A stretch of 64,000 bases of DNA from Sympetrum striolatum (taxonomy: Eukaryota > Arthropoda > Insecta > Odonata > Libellulidae). Within the stretch, counting starts at the first letter, position 1, and every line of letters begins with the position of its first letter. The notes below the pieces were generated by a model. That model worked only from the letters and a program-made list of their open reading frames with translations. It had not been told where the DNA came from and did not search any database. The translations under genes were made by a program, and so were the position numbers. This document shows, in pieces, positions 23,771 to 35,554 of this stretch. The stretch is from the NCBI GenBank assembly GCA_947579665.1, contig CANPUZ010000032.1, forward strand, positions 558,001 to 622,000, given 5' to 3'.

Positions 23771-24950
23771 AATAAAATGAATATTCAATTTTATCATAGC
23801 CGAAATATTATACAATCTTTTCTGGCTAAACATAATTAAAATTTATGTTCATATTTTTTTTTAAAGATAGACATTATGCATGCTAAACATCACAAATCTA
23901 TTTTCAAAGCTTTCCCTCAAGTTCACAAACAACGACACAAAATAAGAAAAACAAAAATATATGAACATAAAATAATTTTTAATGAAGAGATAAAATTAGG
24001 AATTTTGAATGGTAAACATACTTCACATAAGTTCCCAAATGTTTATGCAAGAATACAAACTATTAAAGTAAAGGGAAAAAACTAAGTTAATTTTAATATT
24101 TGAAGTAAAGACATTATGAGTCATACCTTTTAATTAGTAGCATTAATTTATAGGTACCTATAGTCTAGTGGGAAGAAGGAAATAAAGAAGTATTTATCTT
24201 ACAATAATTATATTCTGGAAGGCATACATAATAATATCTATATAAGAGCTTTAATAACAAGGTATATTCCTTTCGAAATAAGTGTTATTTTTTTAGGTTT
24301 TCATTGAAAAAATGTTCTTTTATCCCATTTTAAATAATGACCCTACCCTTACTAATTATGCACTATTCTGCACAAATATTTTTTGGAGTCTTGCTCTATT
24401 TGCCGATCTATGTATATAAATAATAAATCCATTAGTCCAAGTAAATACAAAATATATATAGGATAGGTCAGTGTATTTGTATTGCAAAAAATCAAAACCA
24501 CATTTATTTAACCAAAATATTAAAAATCATACATCATATTACACTTATATACATTTTACAACTGTAATTTAACAATTTAAAAAATGCTGCACTACATTAC
24601 ATTTTCTTACTATTAAAATATATCCATTTACTATAGTTCTTACCAAGGGCTTCGCCAGCCACTGGACTAGGAGGGAGCAAGCTGCCTGATTGAGGGTACA
24701 TAATGAAGGTAAAATAACTGCAGGTTATGACAATAAAACAAATACTTTACTGCAAGAAAGAAAAGCGATGAGGAAGTTATACTTTTAAATATTGTGGAAA
24801 TAGGGGAAGTTTCCCCAGCTTCTGATGGATTTCTGAAATCTGATTTGTAATTGTAACTGATTACAAATTTGACAGGGTAATTGTAATTGAGCCCAATTGC
24901 ATTTTTTCAGTACTTTTCCCATCACTGGTGTTTACAACACTTGACTTTGT
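23770..24950. other. unassigned AT-rich spacer
   Basis: A 69-codon basic open frame (23,876-24,085) has no recognisable domain. Nothing else is supported. Confidence 0.35.
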
Positions 24951-25555
24951 TTTGGGTCTATTTTCTTTTCAAATGTGCATAAGAATTGTTTCTCCAACAC
25001 AACCAAAATACGAATGGCGATGCCCTTGGTTCTTACCACATTTTTAAATTTGGAATTCCTTATTTAGCTTAAGCGAAATAAGTAAATTCCCTAACCTAAT
25101 TTATGTATTCTTTAAAAATTACTTGCAAAGCTGTCTTTTATGAAGTAATACACCCAAAATTCTTTAATTCACCTGGCAGCATATTGTTTATAAGCCATTA
25201 TCTCCTACGGTTGAATCCTGGCCAATGTGTCTTCGGAATAGACCTCTTAAATAGACTCTTACAGTGTTCATAAATGTCTTTTTGTTTTTTATATTTTTCT
25301 ATGTAGAGATGGATAAGGTTAGCACTTGCATAGATATATGCTAACAGCATTTAAAGGAGAAAATGGATTCCATATATGTTTGCCTTCTACCAAGAGATTA
25401 TAAGATATTATCACCTTTGCCAAACCTCATAAGTTATGTTTTGGACTGGTATCTATCCCTCATGAAACGACTGTTAGCTGTAAAATTTCCCAATATTGTC
25501 TCCATTTTTCTCATTTTGATGCCAAGGCCCATCATCATTTCCGATCATCCAATCA
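24950..25555. repeat. diverged repeat, paired with 33,990-34,480
   Basis: Blocks such as TTTAATTCACCTGGCAGCAT, GGTTGAATCCTGGCCAATGT and CTCATTTTGATGCCAAGG occur in the same order in both places with many differences. The minus-strand reading includes LINNMLPGELKNF, which is like the end of some LINE proteins, but the case is weak. Confidence 0.45.
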
Positions 25556-25960
25556 TTGAAAATAATAATAATATTTATTCACGGGCAGAGCTCTTTTGCA
25601 TGATAAATACAGTAAATTCACAAATACATATATATTTGAATGCAAAGAAACATATCAACACATTTCGAAAATAGTATTTATGAAAGAAACACGAATTTTA
25701 AGTATAAGTTTGAAATACAATCAAGTAAAGAATGATCATAGACCATAGGACCTGACATATTTATAAAAATATAAATAAATGCGTGAAAATAATTCCAACG
25801 CAGAACTTGTTGGCATCTCTCAATATATTACGCAAGGGAAGGTAAAAAGAATAATTTCTCAATAAATATGGGAAACTAAAGAGATCAGGGTTTCTAGTGT
25901 TAACTATGAGACAGTTAAAATTAATTAGGGATACCAGTTCTAACATTTAATGCCTCCATT
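25555..25960 (-). mobile_element. LINE 3' end fragment
   Basis: Read on the minus strand, GAGCTCTGCCCGTGAATAAA is followed by an ATT-repeat tail (25,555-25,575). This is the same type of 3' end as at 17,280. Upstream sequence to about 25,960 shows no clear reverse-transcriptase motif, so only the tail is supported. Confidence 0.4.
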
Positions 25961-26345
25961 TAAAATATTATATAAAAATAGCCCTAGTTGTTTCCTCCAG
26001 GAGGACAGAAAAGTTCAAAATTTCATCTCAGATAGCTACCATAACTAATGTTTACGTTTCTTTATTTAATATTTTAAAATTTGAAAAACAGGAAATGATT
26101 AAATTATGTAATTTTAGGCCATTGCATACTTAAGTTCATTTTGACGTATTTACTTTAAGACTTCTTTGTAATTAATATTCTCTTACAGGTTATAACTAAA
26201 GTTACAAATACAGAGCTAATGCTAATGAATTTTACACCTTAATTTCTGTGTTTATATGACAATTCTATATTTTCCTTAATTTGTGTATTAGCTCAATTTT
26301 ATAGTTCATGAAGATAATGTAATAACCTTCTAAAAATAATAATAC
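25960..26345. other. unassigned spacer before the palindromes
   Basis: The stretch is AT-rich and shows no gene or known element end. Confidence 0.4.
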
Positions 26346-26349
26346 AGGT

Positions 26350-28940
26350 ATCTATTATATATAGATGCTTCTCCGGATTCATTCATATATCATATATATA
26401 TATATAGAGAGGATACAAAGTCACAGGCTAAACCACTAGCGTCAATGGCTTGAAATTTTTACGACATATTGGCCATAACGTATAACCTCCAGAAAAATTG
26501 CGATGTTGAACTTCAGTGTCATGGGTTCGATTCCAGAGGGCCCCAAAGTCTCGATTTTTCCCGTTTAAGTACATTGCTTTGATTTTCGGGAATTAAAAAA
26601 AAATACTTCCCGGATAGGTAGAGAATTGAAACTCAAGGATCCTATATATATGAACATGATCTATCGAAATCATAAATGAGTTTTACGGAAAATATCCTGG
26701 GTTCGATGCTAGGTCGGGGCAAATATCGGCCGTTTAAAACACATTGTGGCGATTTTTAAGATTTTTTTTGGACCACTTTCCGAATGCATGGAAACTTGAA
26801 ATTTGGCATGGGGTTAGAAATCATAAATATATTTCATAATCAAATTTTTTTTATTCGCTGATGGTCCTTGGTTCGATCCCAGAGGGCCATTTGCACTCCA
26901 CAATGCATTTCTTATGGGGATAACGGAAACACATTTTAGGTACTCCCCGGCATGATATTGACTTCAAACATTGCATAAAATAAGATCAAGTCCATAGAAA
27001 TCAAACTGTGCGTTCACAGCTACCAGTGTGTCCTGGGTTCGACACCAGGCGTCTCTACAATCAGTAACTGATCCTTTTTTTCAATAATAATTTTGAACCC
27101 TTTCCCAACAATATAGAAACTTGAAATTCGGCATGTAGTTAGATATCATAGATATATTTCAAAATTATGTTTTAGATTTCCAAGATCGTCCTTGGTTCGA
27201 GTCCCGAGAGGCATTTACATTCCTGAAAATTAGAACGTTTTTTGAGGCAGTTGTATCGTATTGTATTAGTATTGAGAGTATTGTATCCAATATTTCTGCT
27301 TGAATTTTTACACATAGTTAGAGATGTTGATCTTATATTGTGCTGCATAGTAAGTTTACCAGTAAGACCCGGGTTCGATGCCAGACGATAAAATAACAGC
27401 GAATTTTAAGAATATTTGGAATATTTTTTTTTGTTCGTTTGAGAACCGTCCCGATATGATGCCGATATGAAATTAGTATTAACGATCTGCTTGCAGTATG
27501 CAAGCTACATTTTACTCGTATATACATACGAGTAAAATGTTGCTTGCATACTGCAAGCAGATCGGCAACGCTAATTTCATATTGGGACCGTCTTGAAAAG
27601 AAAAAGGATTGAAAATATTCTCAAAATTTGCTGCAATTTAATCGTCTGGCATCGAACCCGGGTCTTTCTGGTAATTTTTTCTCTGCAGCACAACAAAATA
27701 TCACCATCTCTAACTACGTGTGGAAATTCAGGCAGAAATATTGGCTGCAACTGCCTCGACCGACGTCCTACTTTTCCCTTATATTCATTATGAGAGAAAT
27801 GTTAATGTGCTCTGGCATCGAACCCAGGTATAGTACGGTCTTATCTAAATTTTTATCTTAAACAAAGTTTTACCATATATCTTCTAGCCAAGAACGAACT
27901 TCCTTTTATTTCGATAAGTGCATCAAAATAAATAATGAAAACTACTTCAATGTATTATAAATGGGGAATATATTTACCGCCTGGCTTCGAACCCGGGCCT
28001 TTCTGATAATTGTTTCTATGAAGCACAACACAAGATTGCCATTTTTAACTATTTGTGAAAATTCACGCAAAAATATTGGCTGCAACTGATGGAAACGAAG
28101 TTCTACTTTTCACGAATGTAAATGGCTCCCTGGATTCGAACCACGGACAATCTACAAAATTTAAAACTTGTTTTAAAAATGTATCTATGGTCTCTATCTA
28201 TATGCTGAATTTCAAGTTTTAATATTATTGGGAAGGGGTTCAAAATAATTCATAAAATCTGATAATTTACTGATCAAAGAGACGCCTGGTGTCGAACCCA
28301 GGACATATTGGTACCTGTGAATGCACAGTATGACTTTTTAGTACTTAATCTTACTTCATGCAAAGATAAAAGTCACTATCTTGCCGGGAAGTACCTAAAC
28401 TTTGCTTCCGTTATCTCCGTAAGAAATGCATTGAGGAGTGCAAATTGCCCTTTGGGATCGAACAAAGGACCACCAGCGAACTTATAAAATTCGATTATGA
28501 AATAGATTTATGATATCTAACCCCATGCCGAATTTCAAGTTTCCATGCCATCGGGAAAAGGACCAAAAAAAATCTTAAAAATTGCCACAATGCATTTTAA
28601 ACGGCCGATTTTTGCCCCGACCTGGCATCGAACCATGGACTATATTCGCAGATGTGTTTATGATTTTTATTGGATATGCACGGCTTCCAGCGATCCCTTG
28701 AATTTCAACTCTCTACTTTTCCGGAAAGTGCCACAAAAAAATTTTTGAAAATCCCCACCATGTATTCTTATGGAGAGAATCGCAACTTTGGGGCCTTCTG
28801 GAATCGAACCCATGACACCGAGGTTCAAAGTCGGCTTGTTTCTGGAGGTAACACATCATGGCCATAACGTCGTAAAAATTTCAACTCGGTGGCACTTGTG
28901 GAGCATGGTTAGAATTTGGTTCCCCTATATATAACTTACC
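26350..28940. mobile_element. family A palindromic foldback element E1
   Basis: The left end (TATTATATATAGATGCTTCT, then CCGGATTCATTC) opens a plus-oriented arm of six units, with GTTCGA at 26525, 26701, 26871, 27037, 27195 and 27373. A central hairpin at about 27,523 is followed by a minus-oriented arm of eight units, with TCGAAC at 27652, 27818, 27987, 28136, 28292, 28458, 28628 and 28804. The outermost spacings mirror each other (176, 170, 166 on the left; 176, 170, 166 on the right). The two extra right-arm units suggest loss of a two-unit block from the left arm. No transposase is encoded. Open frames across it merely translate the repeated motif. Foldback elements with tandemly repeated arms are known (Drosophila FB, Galileo), but those have different units. 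Confidence 0.85.
27484..27563. repeat. central hairpin of E1
   Basis: Bases 27,484-27,505 pair perfectly with 27,542-27,563, and inside them 27,507-27,521 pair perfectly with 27,526-27,540, leaving the loop ATAC. The only mismatch is T/T at 27,506 and 27,541. Partial pairing continues outward through the whole arms. Each outer stem also contains its own small palindrome (TTGCAGTATGCAA). A stem this exact is rare in decayed DNA and points to recent activity, gene conversion between arms or selection. Confidence 0.9.
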
Positions 28941-31228
28941 TATTATATATAGATGCTTCTCCAAATTCATTCATGTAACTAGATTGATAGATAGATAGAA
29001 AGGATACAAATTCACAGCCTAAACCACAAGCGTCATTGACTTGAAATTTTTACCACGTATTGGCCTTAACATAAACCGCCAGAAAAATTGCGATTTTGAA
29101 CCTCAGTGTCATGGGTTCGATTCCAGAGGGCCCCAAAGTCCCGATTTTTTCCATTTAAATGCAATGCTTTGATTTTCGGTAATTTTTAAAAAATACTTCC
29201 CGGATAGCTAGGGAATCAAAACTCTAGGAGCCAATGGATATGATCAGGGTCTATCGATAACATAAATGACCTTCTCGAAAAAAGTCCTGGGTTCGATGCT
29301 AGAACGATGCCAATATCCCATATTTAAAATACATAGAGGTAGTTTTTCATTATTTTTTTTTGATGCACTTATCGCAATGATAGGAAGTTGGTGCTTGGCT
29401 AGAAGATGTATTGTAAGAATCGGTTTTAGAAAAAAAATTTGATAAGACCGTACTGATCCTGGGTTTGATGCCAGAGCACATTTAAATTTTCTCTCATAAG
29501 GAATATAAGGGAAAAGTAGGACGTCGTTTGGACAGTTGCAGCCTATATTTCTGCCTGAATTTTTACACATAGTTAGAGATGGTGATCTTTTGTTGTGCTG
29601 CATAGAAATTATCACCAGAAAGAACCGGGTTCGATTTCAGGCAGTAAATATATCCCCCATTTAAAATACATAGATTTAGTTTTCCTTATTAATTTTGATG
29701 TACTTATCAAAATAGTAGGAATTTATTGCTTTGCTAGAAGATGTATATTAAGACTTAGTTTAAGAAAAAAGTTAAATAAAACCATGCTGTTCCTGGGTTC
29801 GATGCCAGAGCACATTACAAATTTTCACATAAGGAATATATGTGAAAATCAGGACGTCGTTTGAGACAGTGTCAGCCAATATTAATGCTTGAGTTCTCAA
29901 ACATAGTTAGAGACTGTTATCTTCAGTTGTTCTGCATAGTAATTATCACCAGGAAGACCAGGGTTCAATGCTGGACAGAGAAATTGCAGCGAAATTTAAT
30001 AACGTTTTTAATACCTTTTCTGCTTACTGAACCTCTAGATTTAATTTCGATTTGAAATTTGTGTTATCAACATGCTTGCAGAATGCAAGCAGATCGACAA
30101 CACTAATTTTAAGACGGCATCATATCAAGTGAGTCCTCAAAATAAAAAAAAAATGGATTGAAAATGTTCTGATTATTCGCTGCAATTTATTCGTCCGGCA
30201 CCGAACCCGGGTCTTCCTGGTAATACTTACTATGCAGCACAATAGAAGACCACCATCTCTAACTATCTTTGAAAATTCTAGCAGAAATATTATCTGCAAC
30301 TGCCTCAAACGACGTCCTACTTTTCCCTTATATTTCTTATGAGAGAAATGTAAATGTGCTCTGGCATCGAACCCAGGAATAGTACGGTCTCATGAAATTT
30401 TTTTTCTAAAACCAATTTTTTTCATTCATCTTCCAGCCAAGTACGAACTTCCTATCATTTCGATAAGTGCATCAAAAAAATAATTAAATACTAACCCAAT
30501 GTATTTTAAACGGGAGACATATTTACCTCCCAGCATCGAACCCGGGTCTTTCTGGTGAAACTTCCTATGCAACATAATAGAAGATATTAATCTCTAACTA
30601 TGTGCGAAAATTCAAGCAGAAATATTGGCTGCAACTGCCTCAAACGACGACTTACTTTTCCCTTATATTCCTTATGAGAGAAATGTTAATGTGCTCTGGC
30701 ATCGAACCCAGGAGTAGTACGGTCTTATAAAACATTTTTTGCTTAAACCAATTCTTACCATACACTTTCTGGCTAAGCACGAACTTCCTATTATTTCGAG
30801 AAGTGCATAAAAAAAATAATGTAAAACTACTCCCATGTATTTTAAAGGGCAGATCTTTGCATCGTCCTAGCATCGAACCCAGGATATTTTTTGTGAGAGT
30901 CATTGATGTTTTCGAAAGACCAAGACCATAAATATAGACTTCTTGTGTTTTATTTCTCTACCTGTCTGAAAAGTATTTTTTTTTAATTCCCGAAAATTTC
31001 GGCAATGCATTTAAATGGGAAAAATCCGGGACTTTGGGGCCCTCTGGAATCGAACCTATGACACTGAGGATCAAAGTCGCTTTTTTCCTGGGGGTTTCAC
31101 GTTATGGCCAATACGTCATAAAAATTTCAAGTCAATGACGCTTGTGATTTAGCCTGTGAATTAGTATCCTATCTATATACCTATATATATGAATGAATCC
31201 GGAGAAGCATATATCTATTATATATATC
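28941..31228. mobile_element. family A palindromic foldback element E2
   Basis: E2 follows E1 directly. The left arm has GTTCGA-type motifs at 29115, 29291, 29463, 29629, 29797 and 29963. The right arm has their reverse complements at 30201, 30367, 30536, 30702, 30873 and 31050. The spacings are 176, 172, 166, 168, 166 and then 166, 169, 166, 171, 177, a near mirror image. The centre near 30,081 retains only TGCTTGCAGAATGCAAGCA of the central hairpin. Inner units alternate between two types: one with ATAAGGAATATAAGGGAAAA and GTAGGACGTC, the other with CATTTAAAATACATAG and CTAGAAGATGTAT. The basic building block is therefore a dimer of about 335 bp. Confidence 0.88.
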
Positions 31229-31310
31229 TATTATATATAGATACTTCTCCGGATTCATTCATATATATAGCTATATAGCCATATAGCTATATAGCTATAT
31301 ATTTAGTCTT
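31229..31310 (+). repeat. third family A end (E3 stub) and ATAGCT microsatellite
   Basis: Immediately right of E2 another left end appears (TATTATATATAGATACTTCT, then CCGGATTCATTCATATA). It runs into an imperfect TATAGC/CTATATAG microsatellite. No units follow, so only the tip of a third tandem element remains. Confidence 0.7.
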
Positions 31311-31374
31311 GTAAATAATATAATATAAGTATATATAATTCTTGTGATAGCCCAACCATTAGATAATTTAATCT

Positions 31375-32880
31375 CGTCTGGTTATCTATAATTAAACTTA
31401 GCTTCCGTAAATTAAGTAAAGAGATAGCCATTACATGTGCTAAACATAATAAGAATCATCAATCAGTTGAATCATTTCTTCTGGTGCTTGACTCCACTTC
31501 AAGCGACTATTCTAATCTAATACTCTTCTAATATCTAATTTAATTTTGCAAATGAAATATATTCTCTATGGCAATAAAAATGGACCTTGTGTGTACTTTT
31601 GATGCTAATGCTATCACTTGTCTGGAGTAGAGGGTACAAATAAGCAGCCTTTTATCCTGAACTATCCTCATGGGGACTGGAAGTAAAATAAATTTATTTA
31701 TTAGTGATTACAATAGCCATTAAGAATGGGTCAATTACAGTTTTTTTATATTCCAAACCCGATACCGATTCTTGTTATCAATTCACAATTCTGTAAATCC
31801 AAATTTTGGAGAATTTTTTATTTGAATTAAACTAAAAAAGGTAATCAGGAGTAATGAAAATTGAAACAACTTTTCTATTTTTCTTAAAAAATAATGCAAA
31901 ATATCAGATGAAAAATTCATAATAGGCATATATTTCTTTCTGATGTGATGTAAATGCACACAATTACATATACTGCTTATTAATGATTTAGTGCGTTTAA
32001 ATCAGGGAAAATGGTTTCTTAGTCAAAATTTGTCAATACCGCAAAATATACAGAATTATTACAGATGTTGGTTAGGCAATAAGGTGGGTCGTTTTGACAC
32101 TTTTTCTGATCGCAATGTAATGTGGGGCAAAAATGGGTCACCCATATTCCAGATATGGTTTCTTTATCCAAATCAAATATTATCTTGTTAAAATTTTTGC
32201 CTCTAGAAGTTCCGAAATTTTAACAAAAAGTAACAAAAATTGTCAAAAATTTAAGTTTGGTTAAAGGAAATGTTTTTTAGATTAAGTGAAGTCATTTGCG
32301 ATGAAGACTTACATTCAAGCCTCAATAGGCCTCTTCAGTGGGCAGAGATGCTTCCTTGGGCACCAGAAAAAGAAGCAAAATCAGTAAAACTAAGCTATTT
32401 TGTAGCTTCTTCCGTTCTTGTCTATTCCTTCACTGTATCGTGAAAGCAAGGGTAACGTCAAATTTATACAATTTTTATTCAAGAGATGGGTGCCACACGG
32501 GATCACAGAATATTTAACTATGCCCATTTCTTTACATATTTGTACATCTTCAGAATTGACTTAAAAGACTTCCATACTTTGAGTTTCGATTCCTCCAAGA
32601 ATCAGTTGAATCGAGAATTGGAATCAACCCATCCTTAGTATAATGTTTGAACATTGATTGAGATTATTTGGAACATGCACTCATTATTAAGATTAAATCA
32701 TATATTAGTTTAATAATTTCAGCTTATATCTGTCCTACAAGACTATCTATTACTAACCATATCATTGGTAGTATATGAATTTAATTTAGATCAGTGATCA
32801 TCATCTGAATAGTAATACTGTATAGAATATACAGTATTACATATATATAAATAGAAATATATGGAAATATGTCCTATTTG
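31375..32880 (+). repeat. 1.4-kb direct repeat, copy 2
   Basis: This is the partner of 17,303-18,745 in the same orientation, with only scattered differences and small indels. It carries the same unrecognised open frame (31,991-32,191, KWFLSQNLSIPQNIQNYY). It lies between the E3 stub and a LINE relic, whereas copy 1 lies next to a LINE tail. A third, short and diverged piece appears at about 62,790-62,850 (GGAATCAGGGAAAATGCTTT). Confidence 0.8.
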
Positions 32881-32914
32881 TAATCACTTGAATCAACAAA
32901 TTTTATATTATGTA

Positions 32915-33965
32915 CACTTATAAACTTTCAGGTCATCAGCAAAAAATCAACATTATTCAGAACAGAATTAATATAATTAATTAATAGGTTAAAGAGTAAA
33001 GGACCCAAGTGAGATCCCTGCGGAAGTCCAGAAGATACATTAAACTCCTGAGATATATAAGTATTTATCTTAACTGACTGTCTCCTGCCCACTAAGTAGC
33101 TTACTTGAGGATCATACCATTCAATCCAAGGGCCATGAGTTTCTTTAGTAACAAAGTATGATTAACACTATCAAATGCCTTAGAAAAGTCCATGTAAATT
33201 GAGTCAGTTTGCATATTATAATTTAGGGCTTTGTAAATGCTTTCTTCGTATAATACTAAGTTAGTTACTGTTGAGCGACCTGGTAAGAACCCATGTTGTT
33301 CAGGGATAATAAGAGGCTTTAGAAGAGAGAATATTGCATTCAGTAAGAATTTTTCAAATATTTTTGGAATGCATGACTGAATTGTTATGGGCCTATAGTT
33401 TGTAACATCAGATTTGCTACCTTTTTATGGATTGGAATGATGTAACTATTTTTCCAAGTATCTGGAGTTAATGAGGAATGAAAAATCAGAAATAGAGGGA
33501 AGCACACGACTTAATTACAGATGGAGGAATATTATCTGGACCTTGGCCCTTTCTACCATCAATAGACTTGAGAGCTTTTAGTACCTCTTCAGCAGATAAT
33601 TTAACTTAATTGATAATCACAAAGTTTTTGTAGTTTATAACAGGAGGATTGTCAGTATGTTTCTGATATATGTTACTAAAATGAGTAGCAAAAAGATCAG
33701 CTATAGGTTGACCTCCATATACCTCGTTTGTATCATGAAACATACAATTTGACCACCTTTCTTGTTAGTGTTGACATGTTTCCAAAAAACGTTTGTGTTA
33801 TGTGGCATGGTATTTTCAATGTTAACTATGTAAGTATTATAGCAATTAGAAATTAATGATTTGCATTTGGATCTTAATGATGAGAACATAACATAATCAC
33901 TCATTTCATTAGTTTCTTTATATTTTTTATGTGCAACCTTTTGCTATAATTCTCATTACTTTTTT
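32915..33965 (-). pseudogene. Jockey/CR1-type LINE reverse transcriptase remnant
   Basis: On the minus strand, in order and with frame changes, one reads SLRSKCKSLISNCYNTYI, FWKHVNTNKKGG, EEVLKALKSIDGRKGQGPDN, NYRPITIQSCIPKIFEKFL, EQHGFLPGRSTVTNL, DFSKAFDSVNHTLLLKKL, VGRRQSVKIN, SSGLPQGSHLGPLLF and FADDLKVY. These are the standard reverse-transcriptase blocks of Jockey/CR1-group non-LTR elements, including the ADD active site. Stops occur in the segment after GQGPDNIPPS, and frames change near 33,120 and 32,945. The endonuclease half and the C terminus are missing. Confidence 0.85.
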
Positions 33966-33989
33966 AAAATTATAAGCTAAATAAGTAAG

Positions 33990-34480
33990 TCATCTAACCT
34001 AAATTACAGAATCTTTTCATTAGAAAAGACATCTACACTATAGAATTGCTTACAAAGCAATTATTTTTTCAGCATTTTAGAAAATAATGTAATAAATAAC
34101 ATTGTTTAATTCACCTGGTAGTAAATTGTCAATCAGCAATGCTTTCACCAGTTAATCCTAGGCTGTGTGTCCTCAAAATAAACCTACTTCTCATCAATCA
34201 ATATCTTTTTATTTTTCATTAAGTTGTGATGAAAATAGTTTGCACTTACATAGAATTATACAGAAATGGCATTTTTGAGATATCTCCCTTCTTGGAATAT
34301 GCCTCACATATATTTGTTATCTATCCAAGGATTCTAAAAGATATTAACATCATCTTCGTACCCAAACATTCTCACAACACCACTTTTGTTTGTAACATTT
34401 CTCAAAACCATCTCATTTTGACGCTAAGGCAGATAGCTCATCATTATGTCCATTTTGGTAAACATTATAAATGATTTGGG
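33990..34480. repeat. diverged repeat, partner of 24,950-25,555
   Basis: This shares TTTAATTCACCTGGTAGTAA, TTAATCCTAGGCTGTGTGTC and CTCATTTTGACGCTAAGG with the earlier copy, in the same order. An 82-codon plus-strand open frame at 34,226-34,474 has no recognisable domain. Confidence 0.4.
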
Positions 34481-35540
34481 TTTTCCCTTCAGTATGATAT
34501 TGTTTGAACTCTTCTGAATACTTATACATCAGCAATATGAAGACTACACAATTTTCTTATCTTTATCCGATTACTAACAATGATTTTATGCTCATTTGCA
34601 TATCTTTGTTCTCTTCTTTTGTCTTATAATTGATAAACTAGAGGTAAACTTTCAGATATGTATCATTGTGAAACTAGAAATTTACCGAATTAAGTTATAA
34701 ATAATGTATAGAGAAGCATTGTTCTGAAATCATGAACGCTTTTAATACAAAATATGTGTTGGAATGATTGAAAATTCTGCTTCTGCTACAGCGTTTGGCA
34801 GTCGAGCGATAACGCCTGTCATTTGTTGAGGAAAAGTGTTCTCTTGCGGCCAGACGATGAACTGTTTCGGAAGCACGATGACGTCACTTTTTAAGCCGCG
34901 ATTTTAAAAATGTTAATCAAGCGAACACTTAAATTATGTATTATTCTGCTGATTTTTATACATTCAGCTTCCACTTAAAAATCATATTTCGATATTTATT
35001 TAAGGGTTTAGTAATTCGGAGTTATAAATTCGTAGATTATATTTTATACTTTAATTTTAATATTTACTTTTGTAAGTATGCGTGTAAAACAAGAAAAGTT
35101 TAAAAATCAGTTCAATATATATTCTCCTAATTACCCTAAATGACTAAGAAACTAAAATTTTAATCAGATGCTTCTGTAACTAAGATATAAACAGACTCAA
35201 TGAACCATAAATCTTGTAATAGAGGTGGTTCGAATATTTCGAACATTACTGTATTTTACGGACTCTTAGACGCACCATAATTTTTTAGCAATTTAAAAAA
35301 ATAACATTTTTACCATTTTTAATTTTTAGGTTGCAACTAAAAATTTTTATTTAGTAAAACCGAACTGATATTTAAACTCCCAGAAAATCGCCATCGGAAC
35401 TTTCTCCTTTTATTTTTATATTTTACTGTTACCGATAACACAAATCACTTTCAGTTCGTCGGTGCACTGCTGTTGCCAGTCCAATCCAGCCACAGACAGA
35501 AAGAGGTTGCATCGAATATATGCCCATATTCTTAATACAT
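34480..35540. other. unassigned spacer
   Basis: A GC-richer patch at 34,790-34,910 interrupts AT-rich DNA. No gene or complete element is visible. Confidence 0.35.
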
Positions 35541-35554
35541 TTTGATGGATAAGT

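Noticed and set aside
27333..30903. Many 60-120 codon open frames with recurring peptides such as ALASNPG and SGIEPR
   Set aside because: These peptides are translations of the repeated T-arm-like motif in different frames. They recur on both strands with unit spacing and show no protein family.
26520..31060. tRNA genes suggested by many TTCGA motifs
   Set aside because: Only a T-arm-like hairpin is present in each unit. No acceptor stem, D-arm or anticodon arm can be placed at the right distance.
27600..31060. CRISPR-like array because of regular spacing
   Set aside because: Units are diverged over their whole length with no short identical repeats and unique spacers, and the context is an animal genome.
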